Shown piece after piece: positions 20,596 through 30,718 of a stretch of DNA of 64,000 nucleotides. Each line of letters opens with the position of its first letter. Position 1 is the first letter of the stretch. Origin of the DNA: Pleurostoma richardsiae (lineage: Eukaryota > Ascomycota > Sordariomycetes > Calosphaeriales > Pleurostomataceae); assembly GCA_030052745.1 (NCBI GenBank), contig JANBVO010000034.1, positions 310,001 through 374,000 of the forward strand, written 5' to 3'. Under the pieces are notes generated by a model. It saw nothing but the letters and a program-made list of their open reading frames with translations, was not told where the DNA came from and made no database searches. The position numbers and the translations under genes were made by a program.

Positions 20596-22794
20596 GGAGA
20601 TCGAACAGCGCTGGCCGGTGCGGGAGCCCGGTCAGGCAGTTGCGGACTGCCTCGGGGCGATATAACTCGAGTCAGTGTGCCAGTTGAGCGTAATCGATCG
20701 GGTCCTGCCGGGAACAAGATGCATCCGAAAGTGAAGCGTCGGATATTCCCAGAGAAGCCGGCCACCGCCCGGAATCCAGCTCACGAGATTCCGCCGTGAG
20801 TCGTCATCGGGGGGTTGATGGCGGTTTCTTGTCTGGACTTCAAGAGAAACGGTTTCCGCTGATCAACAGAAATGGCATGTCACAATGGTGAAGCACAATC
20901 ATTGCGCTGTGCTGCGATCACGGGCCCGGACTGCCTGAAAGCGCAGGCAGATGTGCTCGTCGTTCTCGATGCTCGAAGGCGCCAAGCATAGAGTGGTGGA
21001 AGGAAGTATTGGAGACCGACTCCCTGTGTCTAATGAAGAGACTAAATCCAGCAAGGGAGGAAATTCGTTGTCATTGAATTTAGCTTCGTCCCTGGTGTGG
21101 AGACATCCCGTCCCTACACCGTAAGTAAGACATGGGAGATTCAAGGTGAGGACTACGGGCACCTACCCTCCCCGTGACCTTTACGCCTGATGCTTCGGAG
21201 CACCTGGGTACGACGTGGTACTGTCTCGGTCAAATCTGCTTTGCCTGGCCATCCTATGCCAAAGAGGTTGCGGTGGGTACTGCATAGTACAGTACATACA
21301 GCCCAGTGCGCTGCATCAGGCAACCGGGCTGCGCCGCAATCATCATGACGTCAACGAAGGAAGGAGGTTTCGCTGCGAGAATCTCGGTGGCTGCTCTCAT
21401 GAACACCGCCCGGTGTAGGTGAAGCACAGGAGAACACCCCGGGGGTGTCAAAGCGGTGCCAAAGGGGTGCCAAAGGCTTTAACTGCACGATTGGAAGTAA
21501 TAAATAGACCAGAGAAGGGCACTCGACCTGGCACCCAGTTGATGCCGTCGCATGCAAATTCGGTCCTCCGCACGATACACCATTCATGGCTGACCGAGAC
21601 TGTCAGCCCTCGGATTGCTCATGCGAGGTTCAGGCACCTTCATCTACTGTACTATGTACGTTGAAGAGCGGGACAAAAACGTTGGAGTTTCAAACATAGA
21701 CGTCCTGTTCCCACCTCCACATCGAGGGTCTCGTACATGGAGCAGGGCGGCTTTGGACACCCGCGAGCAGACCCACGAGCAGACCCGCGAGCAGAGGAGG
21801 GATGAGATGGAGCGCAAGAAGTTGACAGGTGACAGCGACTCAAACACCAGACGGGAGAGTCCGTCACGGCTGGTGGGTCATGTGACTTCGTGTCGCCAGA
21901 AAAAGGACCAGACCCTGTGGCAGGCGGGGAGAATGATGAGTCAGCTTCTTCGCGTCCGCAATTGCTTCCTTTACCCCAGGCGGGATGCGGTGTGGCCGTA
22001 GCTGCCGGTTCTGGCAACAGTATCAGTCTGCTGTCTCACACTTGCGCCTATTTTACGGATTCTGCATGGTCAAAGTGCGCAATTGACTTGCAAGAACTCC
22101 GTAGACAGCAGCAGGCGCTGTACATAGTACGCATTTGGACAAGCCCGCACGGCCGGGCTTCGGTAAGATCGGCTCGAAACCGAATTCGATCTGTCGCAGT
22201 GGCTGTGTCACGTGATTGTAACTGTGAAAAAGCCGGTACCTACCTTAGGTATGTAGGTACCGTACGTGTTACCCTGTCACTGCAGATATGTGGTTCTACC
22301 GTTAACGTTCAGTTCCGCGTCAAGTTCTGTACGGAGTATCAATTACAGAGCTGCCTGCGGGTTTCTTGAAGAATTCGGGGCCGCGTGGCTTTCGGGTGGC
22401 TGGGGAAGGCTGGATGTCACTGACAGGCGGGGAAATGCAGCGGCGCTACCTTTGGCTTACTGACGTTGCAGTGGCCTGAGCGCCCTCCCAAGCAAGTCTC
22501 GCCCGTCGCGAATCGCGTAAACCAGCTAATGCCGCTGCCACCCATCAATTCTCGCAAAATCCTGCAATCTGCAACAAGAACAGCTCGGCACCACGCTTAC
22601 TGCCCTGACTCGCTTTCCTCGTGTCTTTCTCTCCGTCTTCCTCCCCTTGTGCCCCGCGGGCCACCGCCGCTGCTGCCGCCTCCTCCTCTCCTTCCCTCTG
22701 CTCCCGTCTCGCCTTGCCCTCATTTTGCTTGCCGACGGGGGGGAGACGAGAGAACCAACCTGGCTTGAACCGGAGAAGTGCCGTCTCCAGAGTC
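20596..22794. other. 2.2-kb spacer upstream of the Whi5-like gene
   Basis: No gene is supported. Small frames on both strands lack family likeness. The stretch holds a stem-loop at 22234-22262 and short direct repeats of CGAGCAGACC near 21769-21790. The region just before the Whi5-like gene is pyrimidine-rich (about 22610-22720), as in a long fungal leader. Confidence 0.45.
22234..22262. repeat. Imperfect palindrome / stem-loop
   Basis: Ten-base arms CGGTACCTAC and GTAGGTACCG are exactly complementary and enclose a 9-base loop (CTTAGGTAT). GTACCTAC-type words recur elsewhere in the window, for instance near 56405-56500. Confidence 0.6.
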
Positions 22795-24707
22795 ATGATC
22801 GATCTCGGCACCACGTCTATCGCGCCGCAACTCGATCCACGACACAAGCAGCATCTCACCGGCTACCGCAGCGCCGATAGCCACGGCCTCCCCCGCTCGC
22901 CCGTAGCATCTCCCCTTGCCGTGGAACCGTTGTCGCACAAGCAGACGACACGCGACGCGCAGGCAATGGATCGGCACCGCCAATTGTCACCCTCGCCCGC
23001 GCAAAAGGACGCGCCACCTGGCGATTCAAGCATGGATTTCACTATCCAGGCTCCCGCATCTGGCGCTCCTGTCGACCATGCGCAGACCCAGACAGCGAGC
23101 CATGCTGCTTCAGGCGACGGCCCCTCAGACACCAGCGCTGATTCCCAGCTCTCCTCCATCCCTAGCGCTGATAGCCAGGCCCATCTCGACCAGTTTCCGT
23201 CAAGCAGAAACTCCCAGGATACGATGACCACGAACGAGACGGACCAGGTGTTTACACCCCCCGCTAGCGAGACCAATAACAGCGAAGCCAACGGCAGCGG
23301 GAGCGGTCACGACTCAAGCCAGGAGTCCCAGCTGCTGCAGTTATCCCAGATCGCCGCCGCACAGGAGAGGATGCAGGGCGTCGAGGCTACCGCTGTTCTG
23401 TCGCCCACCACCATGTCGCCCGGCCTTTCTCGCAAGCGGATGGCTGACGGCATGGTTAAGCACGGGCAAGAGAGGTCGAGCGCGTCTCCTGTGCGCTTCG
23501 GCGGTCACTCCAGGAACACGAGCACCATCAGCGTCGCGTCTACCGCTGGTAGCCGCATCAGCGAGGTAAGTTGTCCCAGCGTCACCGCGCCAGCGGCTGT
23601 GTCTGACTGCTTCACTAGTTGTCCGCAGAACTGAAGGCGCGACTGTCATACGCTATGGTCAAAGTAAACAATGGCTGGCAATCCCGCACCATCGACGAGG
23701 TGGAGAATCTCGCTTCCCAAGCGGCTTCCCCTACCTCTAGCACATCTACTATACACGGCCGCCGCGCTGCATCGACGAGCCCTCAGCTGCCCCTCTCTAA
23801 CCACCGCCTAGCTCACACAACCACCCCTGGTGGTTCCCTATATCAATTCCCCCCCCGCGCTACTCAGTCCTCCTGGAGGGACTCTACGCGCAATCCTGCA
23901 GCTTCCCCGCCCTCTATCTCGAAAGGGGTTCCTACTCTAGCCCCCCCTGTTTCTATCCAGCCCTCCCGTCCCGGCCTCAATGGGAGACGGAACTCAAATC
24001 CCAGATATACGCCGGCATTCCTTTCAACTTCCAGCCATGCCAGCCCCCACACCCCTGCTCAACCAAGCCCGATCCAGGGGACTCCTGATCACCGACTTAT
24101 GCGCACCCCCATTGTCGATCCTATCCTGTTTTCCCCCCACCAGAACGTCCGAGAGCAAGACGCGATTGAGTCCCTCCTGTTCATGAGCAGCCCGGGGAAC
24201 TCGGCGAATCTGAAGCATGCCTTCCCACCCTCTTCCCAGCCAGCTTCGACACAGCATAGCGCGGTACATGGTGCTGCGGTTAGCCCTCAACGGACCGCGC
24301 TACCTAACGCGCGCAAGAGTTTGCCCACCGGCCGCCCATCGCACTCGCAGCCGCTCCCGCAGTCCCATTCGCATCCCCGACGAGTGGGCTTCGAGAAATC
24401 TCCCAGCACACTCACTGATATGGATGTGGACGACGGCCTGGGCACGCCACGAGGCGGCTACTCGCGGACCACACCCCGCCGCAAGGCCAACGGCGGCGAT
24501 GCTTCGACTCCACGTCAGCGGCCCCCGCTGTCAGTCCCGGCTGGACTAAGTGGGACGTCCCGAAACCGACCCTCGTTAGGGGATGCGGACATCGAGCGCA
24601 TGCTGGACAGGGTCACGGCCGCCGGCGACGACTCGGACTCGGATGAGGAGATTGAGATTCCCTTGTCAGGTCGGTCGCGCCGGGAAGGCGCGGATGTTCG
24701 TGCATGA
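22795..24707 (+). CDS. Whi5-like G1/S transcriptional repressor
   Basis: Two exons, 22795-23565 and 23619-24707, are split by a 53-bp intron (GTAAGT ... TAG, phase 0). The product has 619 residues. Most of it is low-complexity Ser/Pro/Thr/Gln-rich sequence with many SP and TP sites, suited to cyclin-dependent kinase control. The one folded-looking block begins exactly at the second exon (residue 258): LSAELKARLSYAMVKVNNGW. This matches the short Whi5/Nrm1 domain that binds the SBF/MBF transcription factors. Yeast Whi5 blocks G1/S genes until it is phosphorylated and exported. By analogy this is a nuclear cell-size and cell-cycle repressor. The C-terminus has an acidic run (DDSDSDEEIEI). The frame extends upstream to a GTG at 22621, but the ATG at 22795 is the likely start; ATG 22966 is an alternative. 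Confidence 0.72.
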
Positions 24708-25696
24708 GAATCGATATTCTGGTCTACTGGTCTTCTGAATGAAGAACGCGATGAGCATACTTACAGCACTTGCTCGAATTTCTTTCGCACCTGAGCATAG
24801 ATCACTCTGGTGCGATACCGCCATTCATGCTGTTACACTTGGGGTCGTTACCACAGACGCAAAGAAACAGCAGTTTCGAATTAGGTTGTACAGGTCATAT
24901 ATCACATGCTCAGCGCCGGATTTTGAGTGAAATAACGGCGGATATTCACAGGGCATTGTCTATTGACGGAGACGGCTGCGTTATGAGGCTTGCCCAGACG
25001 TTCGTTGTGTTGTTTAAGCGACTCTGGGGTTCTTTTCAACTTACGATGTGACGACTGCATCTGTTCTTGGGTTTGACATCTAGCATATCCAGTGGATGGC
25101 GGCGTGGGTATCCATCCACCTGCATTCGGGTGAGCGGCGTTGGTCACGGGTAACTTCAACTGAAGATGCTACTTCAAATGGATAGGACAGGGTGCAAGTG
25201 ATTTTGTACATAAGGAATTGGGTAGCGCAGAGCGTCGCGAGTCTAATAGCTTTGAAGCCAGCATTATGCCTACCGCCTCCGCTCCTGGATATCAGAAGTT
25301 GGAAAGTCTCCTACTCACATCTCTCGTGTCTGCCGAGATCGTGAGGTGTCGTCTCTCGGAGGTGGGAGGCCAGCAGGACAACACCACTCATGGCACTTTC
25401 CCCTTACCAGCTGTCGCGCAGCTGCGCAAGCGCCCCTGCCAGCGGCTAATCGCTTGAGACCTCGGGGTCGGTTCCATGCCAGGCTCCCGGTCCGACCGGG
25501 CGAGCCGTGGGTTAAACCCCCCATTTCATGGAGTCTGATGGAGGCGCATTCCGTGGAGGCGCAGCAGGTCAGCGACGCAGGTCGTTCCCAAGCAACCAAG
25601 CCGAGCGCGACTAATGGTCACTAGCGGGCTCAGCCTGCGGACAATGCGATAATCTCCGAGGACTGTGATTCGGCGCCGACTCTCTTAGCTGTGACA

Positions 25697-25725
25697 AGGC
25701 GGCTCCGCCTCCCGACTCGGTCGGG
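25697..25725. repeat. Two adjacent GC-rich hairpins
   Basis: AGGCGG-CT-CCGCCT (25697-25710) is followed at once by CCCGAC-TCG-GTCGGG (25711-25725). They lie about 70 bp before a TATAATA box. Function is unknown; a regulatory site is possible. Confidence 0.4.
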
Positions 25726-25920
25726 GGCGCCGCACCGCGTCAGCCAGCGGATGCGAGTACGTAAGGAAGAGGCCAGTCGGGGCAGTTGTGCTTTATAATA
25801 AGCCTGGGTAGTAGATAGGGACGGCGGCGTTTCTCCCTCTCTATTAAACTTCGAGTGGCAGTTATCGCTCTTCTGCTTTCTCTAGAAAAAACCATCATCG
25901 CCGAACTCCTATCGCTCTCT

Positions 25921-25941
25921 GGTCTCTGGTCTCTGGTCTCT
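25921..25941 (+). repeat. Triple GGTCTCT tandem repeat in the leader
   Basis: Three exact copies of GGTCTCT lie about 100 bp before the ATG at 26036, in a CT-rich leader. Probably a polymorphic microsatellite. Confidence 0.7.
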
Positions 25942-26035
25942 CATTCCTCCCGTTCCCCATCTTACGCCGTCCTGCGAAAGAGCGCACAACGAAAGGAGCC
26001 GATTTCGCTGCTCACATAGAGAGCGCCTCGCCGCA

Positions 26036-26821
26036 ATGTCAGCCGCAGAATACTATGGCCAGGGCGGCCAAAGCTCGCCGTACTCGACGCAGCCGCAGCA
26101 GCAGCAGCAGTACTACACTCCGTCTCCGCAACCACAGTACGGCGCTCCCCAGCCGCAATATGCGCCTCAGCAGCCATCCTACGCCTCTTCCTCACACCTC
26201 GCGCCCTACCCTCACGCTCCCAACCCCTACGAGCGGCCCACGTCAGCGCACTCCGCGACAGTGCCTTACTCCTCAGCGCCGCCTCCGCCGTACGACGCCC
26301 GCCCCGGCAGTGCGCACAGCGACATGAGCGGTTATGTGCCCCCGCCGCGCCAGCCGGGCTACTCGCCGGCGCCGCCGGACCAGAAAGACCTGCAGTACGG
26401 CCAGGCACAGGGTCAGGCTGGCGAGGAGGGCGAGCGCGGCCTGATGTCCAGCCTGGTGGGCGGCGGCGCGGGAGCGTTTCTGGGGAACAAGATCGGTGGC
26501 GGGGGCAAGCTGAAGATGATGCTCGGCGGCGTGGCGGGGGCGGTGGTGGCGAACGCGATTGAGCACAAGATCCAGGGCCATGGGCATTCGAGTCACCATG
26601 GGCAGAGTCATCATGGATCAGGGGGTATGCTTGGCGGGTTGCTGGGAGGGGGGCACCACGGAGGCCACCACGGGGGCCATCAGGGAGGGTACTATGAGCC
26701 GTATGGACCACCTCCTGGCGGTCATCACGGCCCTCCCCACGGTGGTCATCACCATGACCACCACGGAGGGCACCACGGGGGCCACCACGGTGGTCACCAT
26801 GGCCATCACGGTGGATGGTAG
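26036..26821 (+). CDS. Pro/Gln-rich protein with Gly-zipper and His-Gly repeats
   Basis: A single-exon gene of 261 residues in three parts. Residues 1 to about 125 are low complexity, rich in Gln, Pro, Tyr and Ser, with PQYGAPQPQYAP-like near-repeats. Residues about 135-180 hold Gly-rich hydrophobic turns (VGGGAGAFLGNKIGGGG; MLGGVAGAVVANAIEHK) typical of a glycine-zipper 2TM-like segment that can insert in or associate with membranes. The C-terminal about 75 residues consist mostly of His and Gly, ending in repeated HHGGHHGG units able to bind metals such as Zn, Ni or Cu. Similar proteins are widespread in filamentous ascomycetes and often stress-induced, but I know of no firm function. The repeats probably vary in number between strains. 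Confidence 0.82.
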   Translation: MSAAEYYGQGGQSSPYSTQPQQQQQYYTPSPQPQYGAPQPQYAPQQPSYASSSHLAPYPHAPNPYERPTSAHSATVPYSSAPPPPYDARPGSAHSDMSGYVPPPRQPGYSPAPPDQKDLQYGQAQGQAGEEGERGLMSSLVGGGAGAFLGNKIGGGGKLKMMLGGVAGAVVANAIEHKIQGHGHSSHHGQSHHGSGGMLGGLLGGGHHGGHHGGHQGGYYEPYGPPPGGHHGPPHGGHHHDHHGGHHGGHHGGHHGHHGGW

Positions 26822-27179
26822 ACCTTTCATCGCGTTTTCGGATGTGCAGGTGGCTTGTGCTGTTTTGGTTTGTTTTTAGAAGCGTTACTGGTCCGGCTTG
26901 AGTTTTTGATATGCCGGAGTTTCGGTCCTGACTGAAAGGCTACAGATAATAGCTCGTCGGTCGTGTCATGGAATGACTACTGGCCTTATAGTTAGGGACA
27001 GTCGCAGGAGCATCTGCCGCATGCCGACCTGCTGAGCACGGATGTATGAATCTCACATGATCAGTGCCTCATTTACAGTACATACCTATTCATTAAGCAC
27101 GTGGTGACGAACACATTGCAGTTCGAGACTAGCTGTGAATATGTTCCAATATATGAAAGGAGAGCCCTGCTCGCCATTC
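26822..27179. other. Spacer between convergent genes
   Basis: This stretch holds the 3' ends of the His-Gly-repeat gene and the reductase. Nothing else is seen. Confidence 0.5.
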
Positions 27180-28319
27180 TTACGGTGTGACCATGCACAG
27201 CTGTCCCGCCTTAGACTTGGCCTTGGCCGTCTCAAACGCCTTATCAATCTCCTCCAGAGGGTACTTGCCCACTATCTCGACGCCGCCCTCCTTGCCCAGT
27301 TTTAACAGTCCAGACTCGGCCAGCCTGAGAAAGCCGGGGATGTCAGCCCTCTCGTACATGTACTGCCCGCGGATGGTCAGGCTCTTCCACAGCATCTGCG
27401 CTCCGGTCGCAGGCAGCTCTCCAAAGATGCCACCCATGAGGCTGACACGGCCGTAGTTCTCCAGCGCCATGATGGCGCTCCGGGTGTGCTTTGGATCGAC
27501 GGGGATAGGGGGCGACACGTCGATGACAGCGTCGACAGGGCCGAACTTCTTCATTGCAACCGTGTCCTCCTCGAGATTGCCAGTCACCCGGACGATGCTG
27601 ACCCTGGGAAACATGGCCTGCAGCTTCTTGAGGATCTCGATGTTGCGGCTCGCCGCGATAACGTGAGCTCCCATTGCGCTGGCCACAGCAACAGCAGCGC
27701 CGCTAAAGATGCCCGTTGCGGGCGCCACGATGACGCGCTCGCCGGGCTGCAGGCCGATGCCGTGCAGGCCACCGTAGACGGTGAGCTGAGTGGGGAGGTG
27801 CAGCAGGTCGTATGGCTCGAGGCCCATGCCGCCATCCTCGGGTTGCCCGCAGAATCGGGCCTCATTCAGGGGCCAGCAGTTCTCGAGCGGGGCGCGCACG
27901 TACTCGGCGAAGGCGGCCATGGCCCAGTTATCTCGCATGAGCTTATGGCCCCGAGGGTCCATGCTATCGGAGGCGGCCCACAGGATCTTCACATTGGGGT
28001 TATCACGGGCATGAATCATGGGCTCGAGCATGACCAACTGGCCGGGTTCAAGGCTACTAGTGTCGATGCCGATGGCAGCGACGCGGCCGATAGCGCGGCC
28101 GCCCGGGGTCATAGGCGTGGGGAAGGTGAAGCCGGCCACGCCGCTCAGGATCCGAGGGAGATTCTGGTCGACGAGGGCAGCAATGACCTTGACGACGACG
28201 CTGCCAGGGACAGGGTCCGGGGTCGGCACGTCCTTGAGGGTCAGGGGCTGGCTAATGGCCTCGCAAACCAGGGCCTTCATCGTGGGAGGGAGAGGAGAGG
28301 GTATGGTGAGCTGTGACAT
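27180..28319 (-). CDS. Medium-chain dehydrogenase/reductase without the zinc ligands
   Basis: A single-exon gene of 379 residues from the ATG at 28319. The N-terminal half is a GroES-like fold (PGSVVVKVIAALVDQ); the C-terminal half is a Rossmann fold with APATGIFSGAAVAVASAMGA as cofactor loop and GAHVIAASRN after it. Classical zinc alcohol dehydrogenases carry Cys in the first domain and a GHE motif. Here the same places read ALVDQNLPRI and PGGRAIGRV, so the catalytic zinc site appears lost. It also lacks the four-Cys structural zinc lobe. It therefore resembles quinone-oxidoreductase or enoyl-reductase types that use NADPH without metal. The substrate is unknown. It is divergent from a Upc2-like regulator, with 834 bp of shared promoter region. 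Confidence 0.83.
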   Translation of the reverse strand: MSQLTIPSPLPPTMKALVCEAISQPLTLKDVPTPDPVPGSVVVKVIAALVDQNLPRILSGVAGFTFPTPMTPGGRAIGRVAAIGIDTSSLEPGQLVMLEPMIHARDNPNVKILWAASDSMDPRGHKLMRDNWAMAAFAEYVRAPLENCWPLNEARFCGQPEDGGMGLEPYDLLHLPTQLTVYGGLHGIGLQPGERVIVAPATGIFSGAAVAVASAMGAHVIAASRNIEILKKLQAMFPRVSIVRVTGNLEEDTVAMKKFGPVDAVIDVSPPIPVDPKHTRSAIMALENYGRVSLMGGIFGELPATGAQMLWKSLTIRGQYMYERADIPGFLRLAESGLLKLGKEGGVEIVGKYPLEEIDKAFETAKAKSKAGQLCMVTP

Positions 28320-29153
28320 CTTAGCCGGAGGGCGTTCTGAGTCGGTCGCGTGCTGGATGAGTTGTGCAGGACAAGACGAGCTTATAATAGATGGCTATAT
28401 TATAGGGCCAATATTTCCAGGATCTGGTTATCTGTATGTTCTTCTGCCCATGTCGACAGCCTGTGACTTCTTCGTCGCCATGCCTCGTCTTTATAGTCGG
28501 CTCTGGAAGGACATTAGCGGACTTAGGCGCCATGACTCCGGGGCTTCGCTTGCGGGTCTCGTATAATGTCGAGCTGGACTCCTCATGCGCTCTGGTAAAT
28601 GAAGTGGTGATGGTGATCCCATGCCGTTCTGCCGTTTGGCTTTGGTGATGCGTCTGTTATCCTTAGGACGTGCCTTGTGTAAATAGTGCATGTCGATGGG
28701 GGCATGGAGTGGATATGCTCGTTGGTGAGCGAGGCCATGCCGTCTGTGGTTAGGCTGGATCTGGCAGTACGAAACGAGGTTAGCGCCGATCCGCCGGCAC
28801 CGACGGCTTTCGACCCCACATCCAGCCAGGTACGGAGGACAAAGGTAGGCTGAGGTACCTCCCTAGGTATTTGCTATAGTACGCCTTCCGGGACGGACAA
28901 AGCAGCACAGCCCGTGCCGGCCGGTGTTGCTGTCTTCCCACGACGCATCTTCCTGTCCTTCCTGTCTTCCTGGCTCCTTTATCTCAGTCGTCAAGGCAGC
29001 ACTTCTACCGGACTGTTCAGCTATTCTCTTTTGGGCTTCTCGCCGTCCCCTGACCCTCTCCGTACATCCACCAGCCAGAGGCGCCTATATCTCCAGGTAG
29101 GTGCGGAGACCACTCAGGTTGTCTGTCCCCCCCTGCGTGTCGACTGCTCCAGC
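28320..29153. promoter_or_regulatory. Shared divergent promoter region
   Basis: The 834 bp lie between the reductase (minus) and the Upc2-like regulator (plus). AT-rich TATA-like words occur at about 28381-28402, 60-85 bp before the reductase ATG. The small frames here lack family likeness. A divergent pair of enzyme and regulator over one promoter is a common fungal arrangement. Confidence 0.4.
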
Positions 29154-30574
29154 ATGCATCAGCCGAGAGGCACGGCTTCTTGCAGCCTCGGGCCGCGAAA
29201 ACGCAAGGTTCACAACAAATCCCGACGTGGATGTGGCAACTGCAAACTCCGACGCGTCAAGGTACGCCAGGGGGTGCCCCCCAGGTCCCCCTCCCCTCGG
29301 CCAGGCTAGACGCTTAACTGGGGCAGTGCGATGAGTCGAAGCCCGGTTGCAAGAGGTGCCATCAGTTCGGCGTTGTCTGCAACTACGGACCGATGTCCGC
29401 TTCCACGGCTGGCGAGCTTCTCATATCGTTCGACGGTGCTGCCAAGATGGAGGTGTCGCCCATAGTCCCACTGTCCGCGAGGGACACTGCGTTGAGCATG
29501 ATTAACACCTTGCTGAAGGGGTATCCGCATACATCTGGCACGTGGATGCCCCCCTACCAGCTCAACCGGCGAGACTTGGCGACCCTTGACCGATTCTGGT
29601 CCCGGACCATCTTGACCATGGGCACCGAGGAGACAAGAAGCCTGTTCCAGAGAGAATCATGCCGCCTTGCGAGCATGGTAGGCGACCTTAGCCTCTTCCG
29701 CCACACTCCGGTCCCAGACATATGTGCTTCGCTGACATGTCCCTTGCTTATTTAGCATCCGTTTCTGATGCATCTTCTGCTTGGCCTCACGCTGATGCAC
29801 GACCGCTTTCTTTCATCGAAGCATAATCAGCAGCCCTCTACTGCAGAGCTGTTCCATGTGTCCCAGGGTACCTCCCTTTTCAGTCGCCGGCTCTCGGAAC
29901 ACAGTTCATGCACGCCTCTCGAGCTCGACGCGCTCTGGGCAGCTTCCACCTTTCTAGGAGTCATCACTGCTGGAGCAATCGAAGCCAAGACAGCGGAAGA
30001 GGCATGGCCCTTGCGGCCGCGCCTGAATGACCACCCTGACTGGATAACCATCGGAGAGGGTAAGAAGAAGGTCTGGGAGATCTCAGACCCTTCGCGGCCA
30101 GACAGTTGCTTCCACGCTCTCAAAATGCCGGCTATCGATGCCTTCCTCACAGAGAGTCCCAAGGGTGGTGAACTGCAGAACCTGCCCCGTGACCTCGTCC
30201 AACTTCTAGGGCTGATTGATCCTTCTAATCGGGCGAGTAATCCCCGGTATCATATGGCCAACATCATGTCGCGGCTGATGCCATTGGAATTCAGCCAGAC
30301 TACGGTGCTGAAGTTTGCTACGTTCCTGACCCAGATGAGCCCGGCATTTCGCGACTTGCTTCAGACCAGGGATCCCGGCGCCCTCGTCTTACTCACGTAC
30401 TGGTATGCCAAAGCGAGCATGTCCCAGCAATGGTGGACCTGGCACCGCGCAATCCTCGAGTGCCAAGCGATCTGCATCTATCTCGAGAGGTGTCACAAGC
30501 ACATCGTTAATCTGGACGGAATCCTTCAGTTTCCAAGGAGCCATTGCGGCCTTTTGCGGCCAAAAACACTTTAA
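29154..30574 (+). CDS. Zn2Cys6 regulator, Upc2/sterol-uptake-control type
   Basis: Three exons, 29154-29261, 29327-29677 and 29756-30574, have phase-0 introns of 65 and 78 bp. The product has 425 residues. The zinc cluster spans intron 1: KSRRGCGNCKLRRVK in exon 1, then CDESKPGCKRCHQFGVVC in exon 2, giving all six cysteines. The basic stretch GPRKRKVHNKSRRG just before it is typical of the Upc2/Ecm22 class. The rest matches the alpha-helical C-terminal domain (MHLLLGLTLMHDRFL) that in yeast Upc2 senses ergosterol; many mould paralogues regulate other pathways. It is read away from the reductase at 28319 and towards the aldo-keto reductase at 31879, 144 bp apart at the 3' ends. Control of these two flanking enzymes is a reasonable inference. 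Confidence 0.83.
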
Positions 30575-30718
30575 CAATAACACGACTAATTGACACATGA
30601 AAACCAGTGGACAAAAGTATCTGGTCCCAGAAGAGAGAGAAAGAAAGGCCGGCGGGGACCTCGGCCGTCTTCGTTGGGTCGAAGAATCAGGGCCCGACAT
30701 GCTTGCAAATTCAGACAG

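Larger units (their letters stand above)
24708..26035. other. Spacer and leader before the His-Gly-repeat gene
   Basis: No gene is supported. The left part holds the 3' end of the Whi5-like gene. The right part has two adjacent GC hairpins, a TATAATA box at 25794-25800, a CT-rich leader and a triple GGTCTCT repeat. Short frames here have no family likeness. Confidence 0.45.

Noticed and set aside
22621-22794. Upstream extension of the Whi5-like gene
   Set aside because: It begins at a GTG and is Ser/Pro/Ala-rich sequence from a pyrimidine-rich leader. The ATG at 22795 is the better start.
27486-28316. A 276-residue plus-strand frame
   Set aside because: It is fully antisense to the medium-chain reductase and His/Gly/Asp-rich, typical of a codon-bias shadow.
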